The position numbers and the translations under genes are program-made. A model generated the notes under the pieces. It did not search any database, was not told the origin of the DNA, and saw nothing but the letters and a program-made list of their open reading frames with translations. A stretch of DNA of 64,000 nucleotides from Bacillota bacterium (lineage in GTDB: Bacteria; Bacillota; Clostridia; Christensenellales; SZUA-584): positions 1 to 64,000 of the forward strand of contig JAEYPS010000006.1 of the NCBI GenBank assembly GCA_023410475.1, read 5' to 3'. Of this stretch, positions 61,501-64,000 are shown one piece after another; positions within the stretch are counted from its first letter, which is position 1; each line of letters opens with the position of its first letter.

Positions 61501-63620
61501 TTCTGGCAAGCGGCCGCAAGGACGACGTGGTCACCTTTGAGCAGCTTGGCGTTGACCGCCTGTATGTGGACGAGGCACATTCGTACAAAAACTTGTTCCT
61601 TTTTACAAAAATGCGTAATGTGGCCGGACTTTCCACCTCCGATGCGCAGAAATCCAGCGACATGTTTTTGAAGTGCCGCTATATCGACGAGCTGACGGAG
61701 GGCCGCGGCGTGATCTTCGCCACCGGTACGCCGGTCAGCAATTCCATGACCGAGCTCTATACCATGCAGCGCTATCTGCAATACCTTGCGCTCCAGCGGC
61801 AGGGGCTGTCGCATTTCGACTGCTGGGCTTCAACATTCGGAGAGACGGTGACAGCCATCGAGCTGGCTCCGGAGGGCACCGGATACCGGGCGCGGACGCG
61901 CTTTGCCAAGTTCTTTAACCTGCCGGAGCTGATGAACCTTTTCAAAGAGGTGGCCGATATCAAGACCGCTGACCAACTTAATCTGCCTGTGCCCAAGGCC
62001 AATTTCCATACCGTCGTGGCGCAGCCCACCGAGCATCAAAAAGACATGGTTTCCGATTTGTCCGAACGCGCCGCCGCCGTTCATACCGGCACGGTTGACC
62101 CGCGCGAGGACAACATGCTCAAAATTACATCGGATGGGCGCAAGCTGGGCCTTGATCAGCGCATCGTCAATCCGCTGCTGCCCGACGATCCAGGCAGCAA
62201 AGTCAACCAGTGCGTGAATAACATATGCCGTATTTGGGGTGAAGGACAGCCCGATAAGCTGACGCAGTTGGTGTTCTGCGATATTTCGACACCCAAAGGC
62301 CGCACGTCACGGCTGGCCGCGAAAGCGGCGGATAAGACGATTAACGGCGTGGAGCTGCGCTCGCTGGCCGACGCACTGGAACCGGACGTGAAAACGGAAG
62401 ATGCGCAATTCACAGTGTATGACGATATCCGCGATAAGCTCATATCCAGAGGCATTCCCGCCGAGCAGATCGCGTTCATTCACGACGCCAACACCGAGGT
62501 GCGCAAGAAAGAGCTGTTCGTAAAGGTACGCTCCGGCCAGGTGCGCGTCCTCATGGGCAGCACGTTCAAGATGGGCGCGGGCATGAACGTCCAAGACCGC
62601 CTGCGAGCCTTGCATGATTTGGATTGCCCATGGCGGCCCGGCGATCTGGAGCAGCGCGGCGGGCGCATCGTCCGGCAGGGAAACCAAAACCCCGAGGTAG
62701 ATATTTACCGCTATGTAACGGATGGCACCTTTGACGCATACCTCTGGCAGACGGTAGAGAGCAAGCAGAAATTTATCAGTCAGATCATGACCAGTAAAAG
62801 CCCCGTGCGTTCCTGTGAGGACGTGGACGAAACCGCCCTGTCATATGCAGAAATAAAGGCTCTGTGCGCCGGAAATCCCAAAATCAGATTCAAGATGGAC
62901 TTGGATATTGATGTGGCGAGGCTGAAACTACTGAAAGCCGAGCATCAGAGCCAACAGTACCGGCTGGAGGATGATCTGCTCCGCTACTTCCCGGAGAGCA
63001 TAGAGAAAAATAAGGGTTACATCCGGGGCTTTGAGGCTGACATGGCGACTCTTGACAAACACCCGCATCCCAAAGATGGTTTTGTTGGTATGTTGTTGCG
63101 GGGCGATACGCTCACCGATAAAGACAACGCCGGTGCCGCGATACTGGAAGCCTGCAAGGAAGTGAAGTCCGGGGAGCCGGTGGAGATCGGCCAGTATCGG
63201 GGCTTTGCCATGTACCTTTCCTTCGACAGCTTTGATAAGGAGTACAGCGTCACGCTCAAGAGCGCGATGAGCCACAAGGCCGTGCTGGGTAAGGACGTGC
63301 GTGGTAACCTGACGCGCATCGACAACGCCCTTTCGCAGATGCCGGATCGGTTGAAGTCGGTGCGGGCACAGCTCGACAACCTGTATCAGCAGATGGAGGC
63401 GGCAAAACAGGAGATTGGCAAGCCGTTTGCGCACGAAGCGGAGCTGGCGCAAAAGAGCACGCTGCTGGCAGCGCTGGACGCTGAGCTGAGTATGGATGGC
63501 GGACGCCCGCCCGTGCAGGAACAGACCGCCAAGCGTGAGCGGCCCTCCGTACTGGATGGGCTGAGTGCGCCCTGCCGGAGCAACGGTAAAAAACACAAGT
63601 ATGAACTGGAGGCAAGATAG
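55563..63620 (+). CDS. Giant N6-adenine methylase/SNF2-type helicase of the ICE (LtrC-like)
   Basis: A 2,685-residue protein; ATG 55563 follows AAAGGAGG, and the earlier frame start at 55530 is rejected. Order: N-terminal ArdC-like part; a low-complexity acidic linker (residues 255-371, which also encodes TnpV in another frame); three related modules of about 100 residues (near 430-505, 655-725, 800-860, each FLRxEF...WxxAxxRIxxLIxxDRYL); an adenine methylase domain (EPACGIGNF at 1164, NVPFG at 1228); a helicase with Walker A HEVGSGKT (1839-1846), DEAH (2003-2006) and QRGGRIVRQG (2364-2373); coiled coil. Such proteins may modify and remodel transferring DNA. NVPF instead of NPPF/Y is usual for the ICE branch as far as I can recall. 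Confidence 0.9.
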   Translation: MPSKVQAFAQMAEQAARQLTGSRERWTAFLTTAARLYKYPYDEQLLIFAQRPEATACAEYGFWNEKMRRYVRRGSKGIALIDASGGKPRLRYVFDVSDTGGGENSRRPFLWELNPEHEDAVSAMLEREYEVSGEKGLADQLERIAAQMADEYWQDNQRDILYIIDDSYLEDYDEFNIGVQFISAATVSITYALMSRCGLVPDEAFEHEDFLSIFDFNTTATVSALGTAVSELSQQILRQIEVTVKKYERERSMEHERTDLQPERGLPDTRPDDHGANTEHRQIREDAQGVSKGASPDTVQQPAAVGEAVSASAGDRADGDGTLGTDDAGDDESGGRHGEPESLRPDALGGSHEQPQSAGRGNDTGGAYLQLSLFLTEQEQIQRTAESEMPSAFSLPQPDIDHILRTGSNEDNSVLRISAMYRMGKSAGENAAFLRREYRGGKGLYLNGEKVSVWFDEAGIHIAKGDTALYADAKQLISWEQAEQRIGELLSQGQYLSQESLASMDTYERTRLAERLWYVYHDLSDEARDAYFDAEIFRGGFPDSTTRLAELLAQPDSRGAITAELERFIAAYAQDHELLRFHYHRPQVLLDNLRDLQILRREYTSELTDVPRLRMFIMQDEADAALVSGSGFEGGKSRIYAYFTQPHSPKEKADFLKNEFGTGGRSHALSGASSSWEDHSAKGIMYRRGVDDDQLRLTWNAVAKRIDFLISNDRYLTAEEKARFEVRQQEQAGLTDTPSSEPTPPEQAQQEPPPEEPAPQAESEMASAFSMPVVTQREVTEADIDAALREWNGDIRSKHAVVRHMREHARDKETAAFLRAEFGDDLPAFPVTAEGAATDVPWPKAQRRIAQLIADDRFYTEAEYDNLDDVDPVAVRERLDSPERQTETDKMLDAAEEIAADSKVESYERFAVVETEEGYAIWDDLHDGYYVDDEGVTEEFTSEWQANAYLEEVRKAVADKEAAEWLAVERAKIDAYEPEPLPYTVGDMVYLEDGKPFIIDGIGMFDIRLSDPSLTYPIFRSESRESFARLLTRYPQPDKEQTRPANFRITDDHLGEGGAKAKYGYNVAAIRTLKTIEAEGRFATPEEQETLSRYVGWGGIPQAFDGENASWANEYAELKALLTEDEYDMARASTLNAHYTSPTVIRAIYEAVGNMGFQSGNILEPACGIGNFFGLIPDELSGSRLYGVELDSITGRIAAQLYPDANITVSGFEKTALPDSFFDLAVGNVPFGSYKVPDKKYDKHNFLIHDYFLAKSLDQVRPGGIVAFVTSKGTMDKKSAEVRRYLAQRAELLGAVRLPNNAFLKNAGTEVTSDILFLQKRDRPIDMEPDWVHLAQSDGIPVNSYYASHPEMVLGSMAWDDRMYGNQKETTCVPIEGADLAAQLHEALSHIEGQITEAELPELGEDEDIDTSIPADPTVRNFSYTLVDGEVYYRENSRMVRPELNQTANERVTGLISLRDCVHTLMDYQLNDYSDWDIAQKQAELKTLYDDFTARYGIINSRGNSLAFASDSAYYLLCSLEVLDEDGNLERKADMFSKRTIKRQRVVTAVDTASEALALSIAEKARVDIDYMAGLTGMSEEQLAADLQGVIFRLPEPTDGNRKPRYVPADEYLSGNVRQKLREARRAVEMSHIYRPNVAALEAAQPKDLSASEIDVRLGATWIAPEYIQQFMVETFQTPGYLQDTIEVRYVPYTAEWSVSNKNTVSYNNVAAYVTYGTDRANAYRILEETLNLRDIRIYDTVTDPDGKERRVLNSKDTTLAQQKQQAIKDAFRDWIWHDPDRRRILVSEYNEKFNSTRPREYDGRHITFAGMNPEITLQPHQINAAARQIYGGNTLLAHEVGSGKTFEMIAATMESKRLGLCQKSLFAVPNHLTEQWAAEFLRLYPQANILVTTKKDFEKHNRKKFCARIATGDYDAVIIGHSQFERIPISVERQERLLQEQIREITEGISEVKGSGGERFTIKQLERTKKSLEAKLEKLLASGRKDDVVTFEQLGVDRLYVDEAHSYKNLFLFTKMRNVAGLSTSDAQKSSDMFLKCRYIDELTEGRGVIFATGTPVSNSMTELYTMQRYLQYLALQRQGLSHFDCWASTFGETVTAIELAPEGTGYRARTRFAKFFNLPELMNLFKEVADIKTADQLNLPVPKANFHTVVAQPTEHQKDMVSDLSERAAAVHTGTVDPREDNMLKITSDGRKLGLDQRIVNPLLPDDPGSKVNQCVNNICRIWGEGQPDKLTQLVFCDISTPKGRTSRLAAKAADKTINGVELRSLADALEPDVKTEDAQFTVYDDIRDKLISRGIPAEQIAFIHDANTEVRKKELFVKVRSGQVRVLMGSTFKMGAGMNVQDRLRALHDLDCPWRPGDLEQRGGRIVRQGNQNPEVDIYRYVTDGTFDAYLWQTVESKQKFISQIMTSKSPVRSCEDVDETALSYAEIKALCAGNPKIRFKMDLDIDVARLKLLKAEHQSQQYRLEDDLLRYFPESIEKNKGYIRGFEADMATLDKHPHPKDGFVGMLLRGDTLTDKDNAGAAILEACKEVKSGEPVEIGQYRGFAMYLSFDSFDKEYSVTLKSAMSHKAVLGKDVRGNLTRIDNALSQMPDRLKSVRAQLDNLYQQMEAAKQEIGKPFAHEAELAQKSTLLAALDAELSMDGGRPPVQEQTAKRERPSVLDGLSAPCRSNGKKHKYELEAR
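56326..56676 (+). CDS. tnpV: TnpV-like gene read out of frame inside the giant gene
   Basis: A 116-residue protein (start NELTYSRNGDYLIPDL, then GKYGRMRKAYLKEH, LLLSEKLYPHLLEIE, PMRWVGLMNSLKAQAEE) clearly homologous to the TnpV at 23602-23958. It lies completely within the giant methylase/helicase gene in the +1 frame. AAAGGAG at 56311-56317 lies nine bases before the ATG. In the giant protein the same bases encode a Gly/Asp/Gln-rich linker, as expected if this frame is under the weaker constraint. TnpV function is unknown. Confidence 0.8.
   Translation: MNELTYSRNGDYLIPDLTITEPIRSIGKYGRMRKAYLKEHRRILYNSLLLSEKLYPHLLEIEQTATERLERMMPEMMKAAGVTESLKASDPMRWVGLMNSLKAQAEETILAELIYS
59087..59111. repeat. 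Second copy of the parB palindrome, inside the giant gene
   Basis: The arms AATTCCCGAC and TTGTCGGGAA are the same as at 6548-6572, with three differences in 25 bases. Only these two full copies were found in the window. The coding phase differs from that in parB, pointing to selection on DNA, for example as a ParB or Rep binding site. Confidence 0.55.
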
Positions 63621-63959
63621 ATGGCGAATCGAAAGCGCAGCGTTCAGCTCCACTTCATGGCCACGGAGCGGGAGCGGGCGCTGATCGAACAGAAGATGGC
63701 GCAGATGGGTACCCACAACATGGGTGCTTATCTGCGTAAGATGGCGATTGACGGCTATGTGGTCAATCTGGATTTATCCGCCGTGGGAGAGCTGGTGTCC
63801 CTCCTGCGCCGGAGCAGCAACAACTTAAACCAGCTCACGCGCCGGGCACACGAAACCGGGAACATTTATGAGACCGACATTGAAGATTTGCGCCAGCATT
63901 ACGACCGCCTGTGGACGATGGCGGGCAAGATACTGACCGAGCTGTCCGACATCCGGTGA
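63621..63959 (+). CDS. mobC: MobC-like relaxosome accessory protein
   Basis: A 112-residue protein: KRSVQLHFMATERERALIEQKMA (ribbon-helix-helix-like start), MGAYLRKMAIDGYVVNLD, and LRRSSNNLNQLTRRAHETGNIY, the pattern of MobC/BmgB accessory proteins. It binds oriT and helps the relaxase. It starts at the base following the giant gene stop (TAGATG). The ICE relaxase is expected directly downstream, beyond the window. Confidence 0.85.
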   Translation: MANRKRSVQLHFMATERERALIEQKMAQMGTHNMGAYLRKMAIDGYVVNLDLSAVGELVSLLRRSSNNLNQLTRRAHETGNIYETDIEDLRQHYDRLWTMAGKILTELSDIR

Positions 63960-63961
63960 AT

Positions 63962-63975
63962 GGAGCGTATGCTCC
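63962..63975 (+). other. Small hairpin at the right edge
   Basis: GGAGC-GTAT-GCTCC, right after the mobC stop. The last 41 bases contain no other feature. It could belong to the ICE oriT or to the leader of the relaxase gene, but the sequence ends too soon to tell. Confidence 0.35.
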
Positions 63976-64000
63976 TGTAAAAAGCTGTGCGCGCCTTAAA

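Larger units (their letters stand above)
5046..64000. mobile_element. Large ICE of CTn/Tn1549 type, right end outside window
   Basis: From parA onward nearly every gene belongs to the Clostridia ICE set: parA-parB-rep, Tad-like module, PcfB, VirD4 (split), Maff2, VirB6/TrbL, PrgI, VirB4, C40 hydrolase, DUF4315, DUF4366, TopB, ArdC-like, TTRAP, giant methylase/helicase, MobC-like. The order of the transfer genes matches the CD1107-CD1115 type block of C. difficile conjugative transposons. The exact left end is not resolved; it must lie between the hydrolase stop (5045) and parA (5317). No integrase or relaxase of the ICE itself is in the window, so both are expected to the right of 64,000. Confidence 0.85.

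Noticed and set aside
1..64000. CRISPR arrays, tRNA or rRNA genes
   Set aside because: No regularly spaced direct repeats of 25-40 bases, no cloverleaf and no rRNA-like stretch were found when reading through.

Overview
The window looks like a spore-forming Clostridia-type Firmicute (low-to-mid GC, strong AGGAGG ribosome binding sites, a CotH-type spore coat protein and a CwlD-like amidase). It shows a chromosomal edge invaded by mobile DNA that carries further mobile DNA inside it.

Region 1 (1 to about 5.05 kb) is ordinary chromosome: the 3' part of a CotH-kinase/lamin-tail surface protein, an N-acetylmuramoyl-L-alanine amidase, a metallophosphoesterase, a tiny membrane protein and an alpha/beta hydrolase. 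Region 2 (about 5.05 kb to the right edge) is a large integrative and conjugative element (ICE) of the C. difficile CTn / Tn1549 kind. Its order is parA-parB-rep; a complete Tad/Flp pilus-like module (cpaB, cpaE, cpaF, tadB, tadC, small pilin-like proteins, tadE, a CARDB adhesin and a prepilin peptidase); pcfB-virD4; then maff2, virB6/trbL, prgI, virB4, a C40 cell-wall hydrolase, topB, an ArdC-like protein, a 2,685-residue methylase/helicase and a mobC-like accessory gene. The relaxase and integrase presumably lie beyond the right edge. Two AT-rich cargo inserts sit in the ICE: a MATE/MarR efflux locus (17.0-19.5 kb) and a lone HEPN/DUF4209-like gene (53.6-55.5 kb).

Region 3 (21,596-40,027) is a second, independent element inserted inside virD4 of the ICE. 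It is an 18.4 kb Tn4451-like mobilizable element with a large serine recombinase at its left end, TnpV- and TnpW-like small proteins, an ECF sigma/ABC transporter operon, a c-di-GMP-I riboswitch followed by a structured leader, a MobA/MobL relaxase with a recognisable RSF1010-type nic sequence, and a defence segment (AAA ATPase, YjzC-like/GIY-YIG pair, and a type II CBASS operon of CD-NTase, Cap2, Cap3 and a two-TM protein of unrecognised class). Removing exactly this segment rejoins virD4 in frame as a 592-codon gene. The inner element therefore disables the coupling protein of the conjugation machine it would be expected to use, in a way that excision would reverse.

Other points of interest are a tnpV-like gene read out of frame inside the giant methylase/helicase gene, a pair of near-identical palindromes 52.5 kb apart (in parB and in the giant gene) that are read in different codon phases, and a frameshifted small ICE gene at 50.6 kb. 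No tRNA, rRNA or CRISPR array was seen.
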